A stretch of DNA of 64,000 nt from the NCBI GenBank assembly GCA_018268895.1, contig JAFDVP010000001.1:744001-808000 (forward strand), written 5' to 3'. Positions 40,610-50,389 of this stretch are shown one piece after another. Every line of letters begins with the position of its first letter. Positions within the stretch are counted from its first letter, which is position 1. The notes beneath the pieces were generated by a model that saw only the letters and a list, made by a program, of their open reading frames with translations, was not told the DNA's origin and did no database searches. Position numbers and translations under genes: made by a program. Source of the DNA: Acidobacteriota bacterium (GTDB taxonomy: Bacteria; Acidobacteriota; Terriglobia; Terriglobales; Acidobacteriaceae).

Positions 40610-42439
40610 TTACTTTGATGGACCGCCATTGGCTCCGCTTGCAGTGTAGACCGTCTCGCCACTCACAACCGTGCGCAGAACATTCGTGTGGAGTAGCTGC
40701 TGGGGAGTGGTAGAGGTGATGTCCCGGTCCAGCACGACGAAATCAGCAAGGGAACCTGGTTCCAGCCTGCCGAGGTCTCTCTCGCGGAACTCGGCGAACG
40801 CGGAGCCTTGCGTATAGGCATAGATAGCCTCGTTGAGCATGATCTTCTCCTGCGGCTGGTAGGTCCTCGTTCCTGCCTCGTTCTGGCGGGTGATGGCTGC
40901 GTACAGTCCGCGGAAAGGATTGATCGACTCAACCGGGTAGTCGGTGCCGAAGGCCAGCGGGATGTGATGGTCGAGCATGGAGCGCCACGCATAGGAGTAT
41001 TTCGCGCGCTCTGACCCCAGCCGTTCCTCAGCCCAGTTCATATCGGTAAGCAGGTGCGAGGGCTGCATGGAGGCGATGACGCCCAGCTGCCGGTAGAGAT
41101 CGAAGTCCGCGGGGAGGAGAACCTGGGCATGCTCGATACGATAGCGCATGTAGTAAGAGGGCGAGCCTCGAGGAACGCCACAAGGATCGAAGAGTTTTCC
41201 TTCCTGCATCCGTTTGCGAGCATCCTCCGACAGTCGTGAGAAGCACGTATTCATGTCGGCCTTTTCGCGCTGTGCGGTGTTGGCATCAGCTGCCTCGAAG
41301 GCGTCAAGCGCCATATGATTCGCCTGATCGCCGATGACATGAAGACCAACCTGAAAGCCCGCATCCGCACGCTCCTTCGTCATCGCATCAAGCGTCGCCT
41401 GGTCGTAGCGCGGAATCCCCGAGTTGCCGGGATCATCGGAGTAAGGCGCAGCGAGAGCAGCAGTGCGCGAGCCCAACGAGCCGTCCATAAAGCCCTTCAG
41501 CATCCCGGTGCGGAGAAGGGGATCGTCCGCCGGATGCGAGGCGCGCTCTTTTTTCAGCGTGTCCAGCGAAGCGCCGAAGGCCAGCCACTCGCTGACGCGC
41601 AGGTGGAGCTTGCCCGCCTTTTCCATATCTTCGAGTACGAGGAAGTCCTCCCAGCTCGACAGGTCCTGAACCGAAGTGACACCGTGAGCAAGCGCATCGT
41701 CGATGGCGAGCGCAAGGGCCTTGCAGCGCTCTTCGGTGGTCGGTGGAGGAACGACTTTATAGAGAATCGACATCGCCGGGCCTTCGCGCAGGATGCCTGT
41801 GAGTTCGCCGGTGGCGTCGTGGTCGATCTTGCCGCCGGCAGGGTCCGGCGTATCGCGCGTGATACCCGCGGCGGCGAGCGCGGCGGAGTTGGCAATCAGG
41901 ATATGGCCGTCGGTGCGCTCGAGCACGGCGGGATGGCCACCGCTGACGGCATCGATGTCCTGACGCGTAGGCAGTGTCTTGCCCGGCCACTTCGTATGGT
42001 CCCACCCGCCTCCCTGAAGCCATGCCCCAGGCGCTGCCTTTGCTGCGAATGCGCGGATACGCTGCTGCATCTCCGCCAGTGAAGTTGTGCCGTCGAGATC
42101 GATGGTCAGCTTCTGCTGGCCTGCGCTTGCGATGTGCGTATGCGCATCATTGAAGCCCGGCATCATGAACGCACCGCCAAGATCGACGATCTTCGTCTGC
42201 GGGCCCTTGCGCCGCAGGATATCTGCGTCGCTGCCAACCGCAACGATCCTTCCGCGTGAGACCGCCAGCGCCGATGCCTGCGCGGGTGTCCCCGATGGAT
42301 CGTTAGCGCGGAGGTGCGCACCGGTAAGAATCTTCGCGTGGAAGTAGACGATGTCGGGACCGCCGGCAGGCGAGGCTGGCTGTGCCGGCGATAGAAGGGG
42401 CACGGTCAGCAGCAGAGTAAAGATGGCAGTGAGCTTCAC
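40610..42439 (-). CDS. Exported amidohydrolase (YtcJ-like)
   Basis: A 609-residue metal-dependent hydrolase of the amidohydrolase_3 family with a signal peptide (residues 1-19). The metal site is seen in MMPGFNDAHTHIASAG, the Lys/His helper region in GLHVIGDQANHMALDAF, and the terminal acid in AFGTDYPVESINPFRGLYAA. The C terminus returns to the small beta domain (LADFVVLDRDI). These enzymes hydrolyse amides or formamides; the substrate is unknown. The start is GTG overlapping the stop of the M20 peptidase gene by four bases (GTGA), so the two are coupled. Confidence 0.9.
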   Translation of the reverse strand: MKLTAIFTLLLTVPLLSPAQPASPAGGPDIVYFHAKILTGAHLRANDPSGTPAQASALAVSRGRIVAVGSDADILRRKGPQTKIVDLGGAFMMPGFNDAHTHIASAGQQKLTIDLDGTTSLAEMQQRIRAFAAKAAPGAWLQGGGWDHTKWPGKTLPTRQDIDAVSGGHPAVLERTDGHILIANSAALAAAGITRDTPDPAGGKIDHDATGELTGILREGPAMSILYKVVPPPTTEERCKALALAIDDALAHGVTSVQDLSSWEDFLVLEDMEKAGKLHLRVSEWLAFGASLDTLKKERASHPADDPLLRTGMLKGFMDGSLGSRTAALAAPYSDDPGNSGIPRYDQATLDAMTKERADAGFQVGLHVIGDQANHMALDAFEAADANTAQREKADMNTCFSRLSEDARKRMQEGKLFDPCGVPRGSPSYYMRYRIEHAQVLLPADFDLYRQLGVIASMQPSHLLTDMNWAEERLGSERAKYSYAWRSMLDHHIPLAFGTDYPVESINPFRGLYAAITRQNEAGTRTYQPQEKIMLNEAIYAYTQGSAFAEFRERDLGRLEPGSLADFVVLDRDITSTTPQQLLHTNVLRTVVSGETVYTASGANGGPSK

Positions 42440-43710
42440 GGCGTCGAGTGTACCTCAGCGCTTGAAGGCGCGGACGCGGCTTCATCGGCAAGCTGCGGTG
42501 CAATCTGCGTACTTGCCAGCAATAGAAGCAGGATGCGCCGCAGAGCGACCTCGCGGCCTGTGGGGTCGTACCACTCATCGAGCGTGTGGATGCCTCCGCC
42601 CGTTCCTCCCGTAGCGATAGCCACTGCTGGAATCCCAAGCGACAAAGGCAGGTTGGCGTCGGTCGATCCCAGCCGCTGTTCTGTAGACAGATTCAGGTGG
42701 CGGTCGACCGAGTGGAGCAGATCGAGCAACGCCGAACCGGTGGAAAGCTCCGCGGCCGGGCGGTCTCCAATCTCCTCAATGCTCAGGCTGGCCGGAGCAG
42801 GCAGTGCGGTATATGGAGCGACCGTCTCGTGCAGGATGCGCTGGATCTCGTGCGCCGCCTCGCGCATCTGCGCCGTTCCGGTCGATCGCAGTTCGATGAG
42901 AGCTGTTGCCGACGATGGGATGGAATTGACCGAGGTTCCGCCGGAGATATGCCCGAGGTTGAGAGTGGTCAGCGGCGTCGATGACAGCGGCAGGTGCGAG
43001 ATCGCCGAGAGCGCCCGGCTGAGCAGCAGGATCGGATTGGGCACACCGGCATCCGACCAGGAGTGCCCTCCAGGGCCAGTGATCGTGATGCGGTATCTCA
43101 AGCTGCCGAGGCCGCTGGTGACGACAGCCGAAGTCCCACTGCCTTCCAGCGCAATGGCTGCAGCGATACGGTCACGATAGCTCCCGCGCGTGAAGATGTG
43201 GCGCATGCCGCGCAGGTTACCCTCACCTTCTTCTCCAACATTTGCCGCAAACAGTATGGTCGCAGGAGGGTTAACCTTCGCATAGCGTAAAGCAGCGGCC
43301 AGGGCCAGTAAGGCAGAAAGGCCAGCGCCGTTGTCGCAGATACCCGGGCCAAAGATGCGCGGCGAGTCTGAGGCCTCAAGTGGATCGCATGGCGTTTCGG
43401 CAGGAAAGACCGTGTCCAGATGCGCCGAGAGCAGGATCACCGGCGACTCATCCTCCCCGCCCTCCGTGGCGAGTTCGCCGAGCGCATTGCCCTCCTCATC
43501 GAGATGGACGTTGGTGAGGCCGAGTGAACGAAAACGCTCAAGAAATGCCTCCGCACGCTGCTGCTCTCCGAAGGGAGGCCCGGGGATGCGGACCGTCTCC
43601 AGCAGCCAGCGGCGTATCTGCGGCTGGTGAAGATGCAGCCAATAGAAGGCGCGATGAACTGCGGTGAGCGTCGCCAGTTGCGTTACTCGCTGATGGGTGG
43701 ATGCGGTCAT
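42436..43710 (-). CDS. M20-family metallopeptidase (PepT-like)
   Basis: A 424-residue zinc peptidase. Metal ligands and catalytic residues are in LLSAHLDTVFPAE, GPGICDNGAGLSALL, NVGEEGEGNLRG and GGGIHTLDEWYD. A dimerisation domain is inserted in the middle (RYRITITGPGGHSWSDAG). It resembles peptidase T/M20B and the succinyl-diaminopimelate group; no signal peptide, so it is cytoplasmic. It is translationally coupled to the exported amidohydrolase, which suggests that both act on one amide or peptide substrate in sequence; that is inference. Confidence 0.88.
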   Translation of the reverse strand: MTASTHQRVTQLATLTAVHRAFYWLHLHQPQIRRWLLETVRIPGPPFGEQQRAEAFLERFRSLGLTNVHLDEEGNALGELATEGGEDESPVILLSAHLDTVFPAETPCDPLEASDSPRIFGPGICDNGAGLSALLALAAALRYAKVNPPATILFAANVGEEGEGNLRGMRHIFTRGSYRDRIAAAIALEGSGTSAVVTSGLGSLRYRITITGPGGHSWSDAGVPNPILLLSRALSAISHLPLSSTPLTTLNLGHISGGTSVNSIPSSATALIELRSTGTAQMREAAHEIQRILHETVAPYTALPAPASLSIEEIGDRPAAELSTGSALLDLLHSVDRHLNLSTEQRLGSTDANLPLSLGIPAVAIATGGTGGGIHTLDEWYDPTGREVALRRILLLLLASTQIAPQLADEAASAPSSAEVHSTP

Positions 43711-43748
43711 TGCTTATTTGAAGAGTAGCGCGAGTATGCAGGTTCGGA

Positions 43749-44534
43749 TTACTTCGTCTCGTAATCAACTTCAACCAGGAAAAGTCCCTGCGGGGGGGCA
43801 GTGGGCCCGGCGGCGGAGCGTGAGCGCGCCGCGAGTATGGTGGGAACTGCCTCGGCGGACGTCCGGCCACGGCCTGCGTCGACGAAGGTGCCAACCAGAT
43901 TGCGAACCATGTGATGCAGGAATCCCGATCCGGCGACGCGATAAATCAGCAGGCCATCCTCCTGCCGGTTCCACGATGAGGAAAAGATTTTGCGAACGGA
44001 CGACTTTCCCGCAAGGAGGAAGTCCTTAGCGTCGGTTCGAGAGTGAAGGTCGGGATCTGTCGCGGCGAAGGATGCGAAGTCATGTTCGCCGATTACGTGA
44101 AGGGCTGCCTGCTGCATGGCAGCCAGATCGAGAGGCCAGGTGCAGTTCCAGACAAAGGGGGCGAGAGTCGGCGGACAGATGGCATGGGGGGCGATGCGGT
44201 ATTCGTACGTCTTGCGCCGGGCACTGTAACGTGCGTGAAAGTCTGGGGCAGCGGGTTCTATCGAGACGATACGAACGCTCCCGGGAAGCTGATTGTTAAG
44301 CGCGCGTTGCAAATTGGGTGCCGGAATGGGTGAATTGAGGGTAACGGAGGCTACCTGGCCCAGGGCGTGAACCCCGGTATCGGTGCGACCCGAGCCCTGG
44401 GGTAGAACCGCCTCCCCGGTAATGCGATGGAGGGACTGGGCAAGGGTGCCCTGGACGGTAGGCAGTCCAGGTTGAACCTGCCATCCATTAAAGGATGTGC
44501 CGTCGTAGGCGACCGTGAGCTTCCAGTGGGGCAT
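43749..44534 (-). CDS. truA: tRNA pseudouridine synthase A
   Basis: A 261-residue enzyme that makes pseudouridine at positions 38-40 of the tRNA anticodon stem. The catalytic Asp lies in GSGRTDTGVHALGQVA; VAYDGTSFNGWQ at the N terminus and FLHHMVRNLVGTFVDAG near the C terminus are family signatures. Length is normal. It is the first gene of the minus-strand group that continues into the peptidase, and faces away from the TolC gene. Confidence 0.96.
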   Translation of the reverse strand: MPHWKLTVAYDGTSFNGWQVQPGLPTVQGTLAQSLHRITGEAVLPQGSGRTDTGVHALGQVASVTLNSPIPAPNLQRALNNQLPGSVRIVSIEPAAPDFHARYSARRKTYEYRIAPHAICPPTLAPFVWNCTWPLDLAAMQQAALHVIGEHDFASFAATDPDLHSRTDAKDFLLAGKSSVRKIFSSSWNRQEDGLLIYRVAGSGFLHHMVRNLVGTFVDAGRGRTSAEAVPTILAARSRSAAGPTAPPQGLFLVEVDYETK

Positions 44535-44940
44535 GAGGATAATCTGGACGGTAACACGAAGAGTAAGGTCTGTTCACCACATTGCGGATGCGCTAATAGC
44601 CGGGGTTGATATACTTAGCCCGTTGTAACTCCGTGAAAAATTAGCTGGAGGCAGGGGAACGAAGATGGGAGTGACTGCGTATCACAGCCCATCCGGTAAC
44701 CTTCGATCCTAAGGGGTTACCGGATCGAACCATCATTAAAAAGAGTCCTAGGGACTGTGCCACACGTCTTAGAAAGCTACGGATGGAAAATCTTCTGTAA
44801 GAGCCATAAATAAGTTCAGGTTTACTGCGGCTTGCGCCGGTTGTGCGTGGCGGCACCCGAAAAGAATCGTAAATCCCGTACTCTGCCCAAAGACGGACGG
44901 CCCGGGAATGAATCGGTAAGGAAGAGTTGGAGAGCGTATC
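44535..44940 (+). other. Long structured leader region of the TolC-family gene
   Basis: A 406-base gap with no credible gene. It holds three successive hairpins: GATGGG-A-GTGA with TCAC-AG-CCCATC (44664-44693); a perfect 11-bp repeat ATCCGGTAACC/GGTTACCGGAT with a 13-base loop (44691-44725); and AGTCC-TAG-GGACT (44744-44756). The first and second share ATC, so they could be alternatives. Blocks GGGGAAC, GGG-A-GTGA, GGTAACCTTC and CGAACC-A-TCA occur in the order seen in c-di-AMP (ydaO-yuaA) aptamers but with poor matches at key positions. An RNA regulator is possible; not assigned. Confidence 0.45.
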
Positions 44941-47061
44941 GTGAGATTAAAGGACTTGCAGGCAGTGGCAAGCATCGTTTTGCTGCTGATGAGCGTGAGT
45001 ACAGAGCCAGCACTGGCCCAGCAGACCCCAGCCCCGCAGGCACAGGGCACACAAACCAGTCCTGCGACGTCGGCCGTGACCAATACCACCGGCACGCCTG
45101 ACCTGCCACCGGCTCCCAAGCCGACCGAGCCGCTCTATCTGCGTAGTACGAACATCGACTACACGAAGCCGAAGAGCCATCTGTGGAACCTGTTTGCGCC
45201 ATATACGGCAACCAACGTTCCCCAGACCCGCCTCGGGAATACTCCCCGGCTCGATCAGTTGCTGCGTGACGGGAAAATTTATCTCAGCCTCTCCGATGCC
45301 GTGACGCTGGCGCTTGAGAACAACTACGATATTGCGATCGCCCGCATCAATCTGGACATCGCTGACACGGACATCCTGCGCACAAAGGCAGGTTCATCCT
45401 TGCGCGGTGTCTCGACCGGCCTGGTAACCAATACGCTGGGCAGCTCGGGAACGACTGTCACCGGCGGCGGTGGTCCGGGTGGAACATCGAGCGCGGCTGG
45501 TGGTGGCGGAGCCGGCGCATCGGGACTGGTGCTGAGCACAAATGGCGGTGGACCGCAGGTCGAGAACCTCGATCCTTTGCTGACCGGAACCATCCAGTAC
45601 GACTCGGCCAACACACAGCAGACGACAACCTTTATTACCGGTACCAATACCCTGAACCAGAACACGGGCACCTACAACTTCGGGTATCAACAGGGGTTTC
45701 TGACCGGCACGCTGTTCAACTTTACGTTCAACAACTCGCGGTCGACGACCAACAGCATTCGGTCGAACTTCAGCCCGCAGGTGAACTCGTACTTCCAGGC
45801 TAAGGTAACGCAGCACCTGCTCCAGGGCTTCGGTCCCTGGCTGAACGGCCGCTACATCCTTCAGGCGAAGAACGACCGCCGCATTACGGACTCCGCATTC
45901 CGCCAGCAGCTTCTTTACACCGTAACCCAGGTGGAGAATATCTACTGGGGTCTGGTGAGCGCCTATGAAGATGAACAGGCGAAGGAACGCGCCCTGGCTC
46001 AGTCGACGCAGTTGACCTCCGACAACCGCAAGCAGCTGGAGATTGGAACGCTGGCCCCGCTCGACGTCGTGAACTCGGATGCAGCAGTAGCCACCGATAA
46101 GCAGGCCCTCGTCGCTTCGCAGACGAACCTCGAGTACCAACAGCTGCTAATGAAGCAGGCGATCGCCCGCAACCTGAACGATCCGCAACTCTCGAATGCT
46201 CCCGTGGTTCCGACCGACCGTGTCAGCCTGGACCGTCTTCCGGAAGAGGATACCCCGGTTGAGGATCTTGTAAAGCAGGCCTATACAAACAATCCTCAGA
46301 TTGAGCAGGCCACGCTCAACATGAAGAACAACGAGATCACCATCAAGGCGTTCCACAATGGCCTGCTGCCTACAGTCGATGCGTATGCGTATTATGGCGG
46401 CGCGGCGCTTGGTGGCGCTCAGAACCCCGCTCTGCAGTGCAGCGATCCGGTGACCTTCAAGCCAATCCCTTGCCCTCCGGGAACGGTGGTCCCCAGCAGC
46501 TATGGTGACGTGCTCGGCAACACCTTCAACAACACTTACCCGGACAAGGGTATCGGCGTGAATATCAGCATTCCTCTGCGCAATCGCGTTGCTCAGGCCG
46601 ACCAGGCCCGCTCGCAGATGGAGTACCGCCAGTCGCAGATGCGTCTGCAGCAGCTCTACACGCAGATACGCATCCAGGTCATCAACGGCCAGTACGCTCT
46701 GACCAATGACCGCGCGCAGGTGCAGGCGGCACAGGCCTCTCGCGACTTCGCGGCCCAGAGCCTCGATGCCGAACAGAAGAAGTACCGTCTCGGTGCTTCG
46801 ACCACGGCACTGGTTCTGCAGCAACAGAGAAATCTGGCTACGGCAGACAATGCCCTGATCTCAGCCACGGCAGCGTATGCAAAGGACCGCGTGGCTTTGG
46901 CACAGTTGGTGTCGAACCTGCTGGACAAGTACGGCATCAATATTCAGGATGCCGCTACCGGAAACATTACCCAGCAGCCGGTGGTTCCCGGCTTGACGAC
47001 ACCAAAGCAGCCGGAGGCCCCTAAGCCGATCTCGGCAGCTCCAGCGACTGCTCCCCGGTAA
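44941..47061 (+). CDS. TolC-family outer-membrane efflux protein
   Basis: A 706-residue channel protein with a signal peptide (residues 1-26, cut after ALAQ). Two OEP repeats are visible, the first opening at LSLSDAVTLALENNYDIAIARINL and the second at DLVKQAYTNNPQIEQATLNMKNNEITIKA. The long C-terminal helices carry QAAQASRDFAAQSLDAEQKKYRLGAST. It is longer than Escherichia coli TolC because of a Pro-rich N-terminal extension and a Gly-rich insert (about residues 172-195). It would form the outer-membrane exit for efflux or type I secretion; no pump is next to it. The start is GTG. Confidence 0.9.
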   Translation: MRLKDLQAVASIVLLLMSVSTEPALAQQTPAPQAQGTQTSPATSAVTNTTGTPDLPPAPKPTEPLYLRSTNIDYTKPKSHLWNLFAPYTATNVPQTRLGNTPRLDQLLRDGKIYLSLSDAVTLALENNYDIAIARINLDIADTDILRTKAGSSLRGVSTGLVTNTLGSSGTTVTGGGGPGGTSSAAGGGGAGASGLVLSTNGGGPQVENLDPLLTGTIQYDSANTQQTTTFITGTNTLNQNTGTYNFGYQQGFLTGTLFNFTFNNSRSTTNSIRSNFSPQVNSYFQAKVTQHLLQGFGPWLNGRYILQAKNDRRITDSAFRQQLLYTVTQVENIYWGLVSAYEDEQAKERALAQSTQLTSDNRKQLEIGTLAPLDVVNSDAAVATDKQALVASQTNLEYQQLLMKQAIARNLNDPQLSNAPVVPTDRVSLDRLPEEDTPVEDLVKQAYTNNPQIEQATLNMKNNEITIKAFHNGLLPTVDAYAYYGGAALGGAQNPALQCSDPVTFKPIPCPPGTVVPSSYGDVLGNTFNNTYPDKGIGVNISIPLRNRVAQADQARSQMEYRQSQMRLQQLYTQIRIQVINGQYALTNDRAQVQAAQASRDFAAQSLDAEQKKYRLGASTTALVLQQQRNLATADNALISATAAYAKDRVALAQLVSNLLDKYGINIQDAATGNITQQPVVPGLTTPKQPEAPKPISAAPATAPR

Positions 47062-47082
47062 ACAACATCAACCTCGCACGAG

Positions 47083-47110
47083 AAGCCCGGATCGTCGATC
47101 CGGGCTTTTT
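47083..47110 (+). terminator. Rho-independent terminator after the TolC-family gene
   Basis: Perfect 11-bp stem AAGCCCGGATC/GATCCGGGCTT with a three-base loop, ending in a short T run. Confidence 0.92.
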
Positions 47111-47194
47111 ACTGGGAACCATGTTTACTCGAAAACAACGAATTTGCCCCGTCAACCTGCAAGAGAGCGGAGCCGCTCGACTACACTGGTCTTC

Positions 47195-49351
47195 ATGAGT
47201 GATGGACACGAAACCAGGCTGAACGGACTCTCCGAGGCGCCCTCAGCTTATCTTCGTTCTGCGAAGCACCAGCCGGTCGATTGGCATGAGTGGGGCGAAA
47301 GAGCTTTTGCCTTGGCGGTAGAACAGAACAAGCCCATTCTTCTGGACATCGGAGCGGTGTGGTGCCACTGGTGTCACGTCATGGACCGCGAGTCCTATGA
47401 GAATCCCGAGACGGCGAAGATCATCAACCAGCACTTTATCGCGGTGAAGGTGGACCGCGACGAGCGTCCCGACGTCGATACGCGCTATCAGGCGGCTGTT
47501 TCTGCCATCAGCGGACAGGGCGGCTGGCCTCTGACCGCATTTCTGACCCCCGAAGGAAAGCCATACTTTGGCGGGACGTACTTTCCGCCCGATGACCGCC
47601 ACGGCCGGCCTGGATTTTCGCGCGTTCTTCTGACGATGGCCGAGTCCTTTCGCAAGCGACGCGACGAGGTGAACGATTCGGCCAACAGTGTCATGGCTGC
47701 GATTGAGCACAACGAGAGCTTTATGGGCCGCATCGGCAATCCCGGTCCGGAGCTGGTTGCAAAGCTGCTCGGAAGCATCCTGACTCAGTTCGACGCGCGC
47801 TCTGGCGGCTTTGGATCGCAGCCGAAGTTTCCACACTCCGGGGCGATCGATCTGCTGCTGGATGCCTCGTCTCGTGTATCGGTAGGCGACGGTACGGATC
47901 TTGGCGAGCATGCCCGGACAGCCGCCATGTCGACGCTACAGAAGATGTCGCGCGGCGGCATCTACGATCATCTCGCCGGCGGCTTCCATCGCTATTCGGT
48001 CGATGATCGCTGGGTGGTCCCCCACTTCGAGAAGATGGCCTACGACAACAGCGAGCTGCTGAAGAACTACGTCCATGGCTTTCAGAGCTTTGTCGAACCG
48101 GAGTGCGCCCGCGTAGCGAAGGAGATCGTCCGCTGGATGGATGAGTGGTTGAGCGACCGGGAACGCGGCGGCTTCTACGCCTCGCAGGATGCGGATTTCT
48201 CGCTCGACGATGACGGCGACTACTTCACCTGGACCCGCGACGAGGCGGCGGCGGCGCTCTCTGCCGAAGAGCTGGCCGTTGCCAGCGCCTTTTACGACAT
48301 TGGCGAGATTGGCGATATGCACCACAATCCGGCCAAGAATGTTCTTCATGTAAGGGGAACGCTGGAAGGCGTCGCGAAGTCGAATGCCATGCCGTTGGAT
48401 CAGGCAAAAAAACTTTTGGTGTCGGCAAAGGCGAAGCTGTATGCCGCGCGTCTGAAGCGTCCGACGCCTTACGTCGATAAAACGGTGTATGTGGGATGGA
48501 ATGGCATGTGCATCTCGGCCTACCTTGAAGCCGGCCGCGTCCTCGATCTTCCGGAGGCAAGAGCGTTCGCGCTGAAGTCACTGGACCGCGTGCTTGCCGA
48601 GGCATGGGACCCGGCGAAGGGCATGGCCCATGTCGTCGCTTATGGAGAGGGTGGTACGGCATCACGGCGGGTCGCTGGCGTGCTCGACGACTATGTCTTT
48701 CTGGGCAACGCCGCACTCGACGCCTGGGAAACCACCGGCGAGATACCTTACTACGAAGCGGCGCAGGCCATTGCCGATGCTGCCATTGCGCGTTTCTACG
48801 ATGCGACCGGAGGCGGGTTCTTCGATACAGAGATCGTTGCCGATGGAGCAAAGAGATTCGGTGCCCTGGCTACGCGGCGCAAACCGCTGCAGGATTCGCC
48901 GACCCCGGCTGGGAATCCTGTTGGCGCCACACTGCTGTTGCGGTTGGAGGCGCTGAACGGCCGCGAGGACTATGCCGTGAAGGCGCTTGAGGCGCTCGAG
49001 ACCTTTGCGGGGATCGTCGAACACTTCGGTCTTTACGCAGCCAACTACGGGTTGGCATTGCAGCGTATGGTGCAGCGCGCAGTCCAGATCTGCATCATTG
49101 GCGACGACACCGCGGCGCGACGGCTGGAGGCAGTCGCCTTGGCCCGGTATGCCGTCAACAAGAGCGTTATTCGGTTCCGCCGCGACCAGATCGCCGCGTT
49201 GCCGCCTGCGTTGGCGGAGACGCTGCCGCATCTGCCGCAATTGAAGGACGCCACCGCGGGCAGCTTCGCGGTTGTATGCAACGGCAAAGGCTGTCTGCCT
49301 CCGGTATCCACGGTCGACGAGCTCATTATGGCGATGAACCAGGCCCTATAA
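47195..49351 (+). CDS. Thioredoxin-fold DUF255/YyaL protein
   Basis: A 718-residue protein of the YyaL/spermatogenesis-associated-protein-20 family. The N-terminal thioredoxin-like domain has the CxxC-type motif in GAVWCHWCHVMDRESYENP, followed by VKVDRDERPDVD and GGWPLTAFLTPEGKPYFGGTYFPP. The rest is an (alpha/alpha)6-barrel-like domain with GGIYDHLAGGFHRYSVDDRW and HFEKMAYDN, as in N-acylglucosamine epimerase-like folds. The biochemical role is unknown. I chose the ATG before MSDGHETR; upstream in-frame sequence is not conserved. Confidence 0.92.
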   Translation: MSDGHETRLNGLSEAPSAYLRSAKHQPVDWHEWGERAFALAVEQNKPILLDIGAVWCHWCHVMDRESYENPETAKIINQHFIAVKVDRDERPDVDTRYQAAVSAISGQGGWPLTAFLTPEGKPYFGGTYFPPDDRHGRPGFSRVLLTMAESFRKRRDEVNDSANSVMAAIEHNESFMGRIGNPGPELVAKLLGSILTQFDARSGGFGSQPKFPHSGAIDLLLDASSRVSVGDGTDLGEHARTAAMSTLQKMSRGGIYDHLAGGFHRYSVDDRWVVPHFEKMAYDNSELLKNYVHGFQSFVEPECARVAKEIVRWMDEWLSDRERGGFYASQDADFSLDDDGDYFTWTRDEAAAALSAEELAVASAFYDIGEIGDMHHNPAKNVLHVRGTLEGVAKSNAMPLDQAKKLLVSAKAKLYAARLKRPTPYVDKTVYVGWNGMCISAYLEAGRVLDLPEARAFALKSLDRVLAEAWDPAKGMAHVVAYGEGGTASRRVAGVLDDYVFLGNAALDAWETTGEIPYYEAAQAIADAAIARFYDATGGGFFDTEIVADGAKRFGALATRRKPLQDSPTPAGNPVGATLLLRLEALNGREDYAVKALEALETFAGIVEHFGLYAANYGLALQRMVQRAVQICIIGDDTAARRLEAVALARYAVNKSVIRFRRDQIAALPPALAETLPHLPQLKDATAGSFAVVCNGKGCLPPVSTVDELIMAMNQAL

Positions 49352-49353
49352 GC

Positions 49354-50292
49354 TCAGGCCCCGATCGATGGAGGCACAGGTGGCGCGGTGGGATCCGCCT
49401 TCTGCATCACCAGCATGTTTGACGAGATGCCCAATGGGATTCCTTCCTTCTCGAAGACAAGGATGATGCGGCGGCGCAGCTCGCGCAGCACGGGGTCGCG
49501 CTGGTTGGCGCGGACGCGGATATTGACCGGATAGATGATCTCGCGGCCGCGTATCTCGTTGACGCCGAGAATATCCGGGTCGGAGATGGCGATGTCTTTG
49601 AAAGCGGAGTCGTTTCGCACGTCGTCGGCAAGTCGCTTGAGAAGCGCCATCACCCTGTCCGGGTTGGCGCTGGCATCGACAGAGACCGGCAGCGAGGCAA
49701 TGGAATAGTCTCGCGACTGATTCGATACCGTGGCGATCTGGCTGTTCGGAATCACGTACAGTGTGCCGTCGGCATCGCGCACCCGTGTGCTGCGCAACGA
49801 GAGCCCTTCCACGGTCCCTTTGACTCCGGCGATGGTGATAACCTCTCCGACGTTGTACTGATCTTCGAGAAGGATCAGGATGCCGTTAATCATGTCCTTG
49901 AAGATGGACTGCGCCCCAAGCCCGATGCCAACACCGAGAATTCCCGCCGAGGCCAGTATCGGCTGGTAGGGAATATCGAAGACGGTGAGAATCTGGAGAA
50001 ATGCCAGAAAGCCGAGAACGCCGTAGGCGGTGGCCCGGGTGAGGGAGGCCATCGTGCGAAGCTGTGCGGCGCGATGAAAATTGCCCACCTGCTGCCCGGC
50101 CCGTTTGTTGAGCCGGTTGACGAAGAATTGAACGATCCTCCACAGAATGAGAGTGATGACAAAAATAGCGATCAGCTTCGGCAGCTTCGCAGTCAGGAAC
50201 GATGCAAAGTCTTGGTGCCATTCTTTCGACAAAACGCGGGAGAGGCGTTCGTCCTGCTGGATATCTTGCAGGACAGGAGCAAGAAGGAGCAT
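49354..50292 (-). CDS. Small-conductance mechanosensitive channel (MscS family)
   Basis: A 312-residue inner-membrane channel that releases solutes on hypo-osmotic shock. Three membrane helices are expected; the pore-lining helix has the Gly/Ala-rich pattern ASAGILGVGIGLGAQSIFKDMI, and the beta domain follows (VGEVITIAGVKGTVEGLSLRSTRVRD with PNSQI). I chose the internal ATG: an alternative GTG 12 codons upstream lies at a palindrome between the divergent genes. Its 3' end abuts the YyaL-like gene. Confidence 0.9.
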   Translation of the reverse strand: MLLLAPVLQDIQQDERLSRVLSKEWHQDFASFLTAKLPKLIAIFVITLILWRIVQFFVNRLNKRAGQQVGNFHRAAQLRTMASLTRATAYGVLGFLAFLQILTVFDIPYQPILASAGILGVGIGLGAQSIFKDMINGILILLEDQYNVGEVITIAGVKGTVEGLSLRSTRVRDADGTLYVIPNSQIATVSNQSRDYSIASLPVSVDASANPDRVMALLKRLADDVRNDSAFKDIAISDPDILGVNEIRGREIIYPVNIRVRANQRDPVLRELRRRIILVFEKEGIPLGISSNMLVMQKADPTAPPVPPSIGA

Positions 50293-50321
50293 GATACAGG
50301 CAACTCGCTTTCGATAGGTTT

Positions 50322-50340
50322 CCTGCACTCAGAATGCAGG
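50322..50340. promoter_or_regulatory. Palindrome between divergent mscS and secreted-protein genes
   Basis: CCTGCA-N7-TGCAGG, an inverted repeat in the short gap from which two genes diverge. It could be a protein-binding site; no promoter elements were firmly identified beside it. Confidence 0.35.
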
Positions 50341-50389
50341 AACTTGTTGTTTGATGCAAAGAATGCCAGGGCGCGGGGAAGGAGGTTGT

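Noticed and set aside
44640..44730. c-di-GMP-I (GEMM) riboswitch
   Set aside because: GGGGTTACCG resembles its 3' end, but the invariant GACGCAAAGCC block is missing.
44641..44856. 71-codon open frame in the TolC leader
   Set aside because: Minus-strand, no ribosome site, overlaps the hairpins; no similarity to known proteins.
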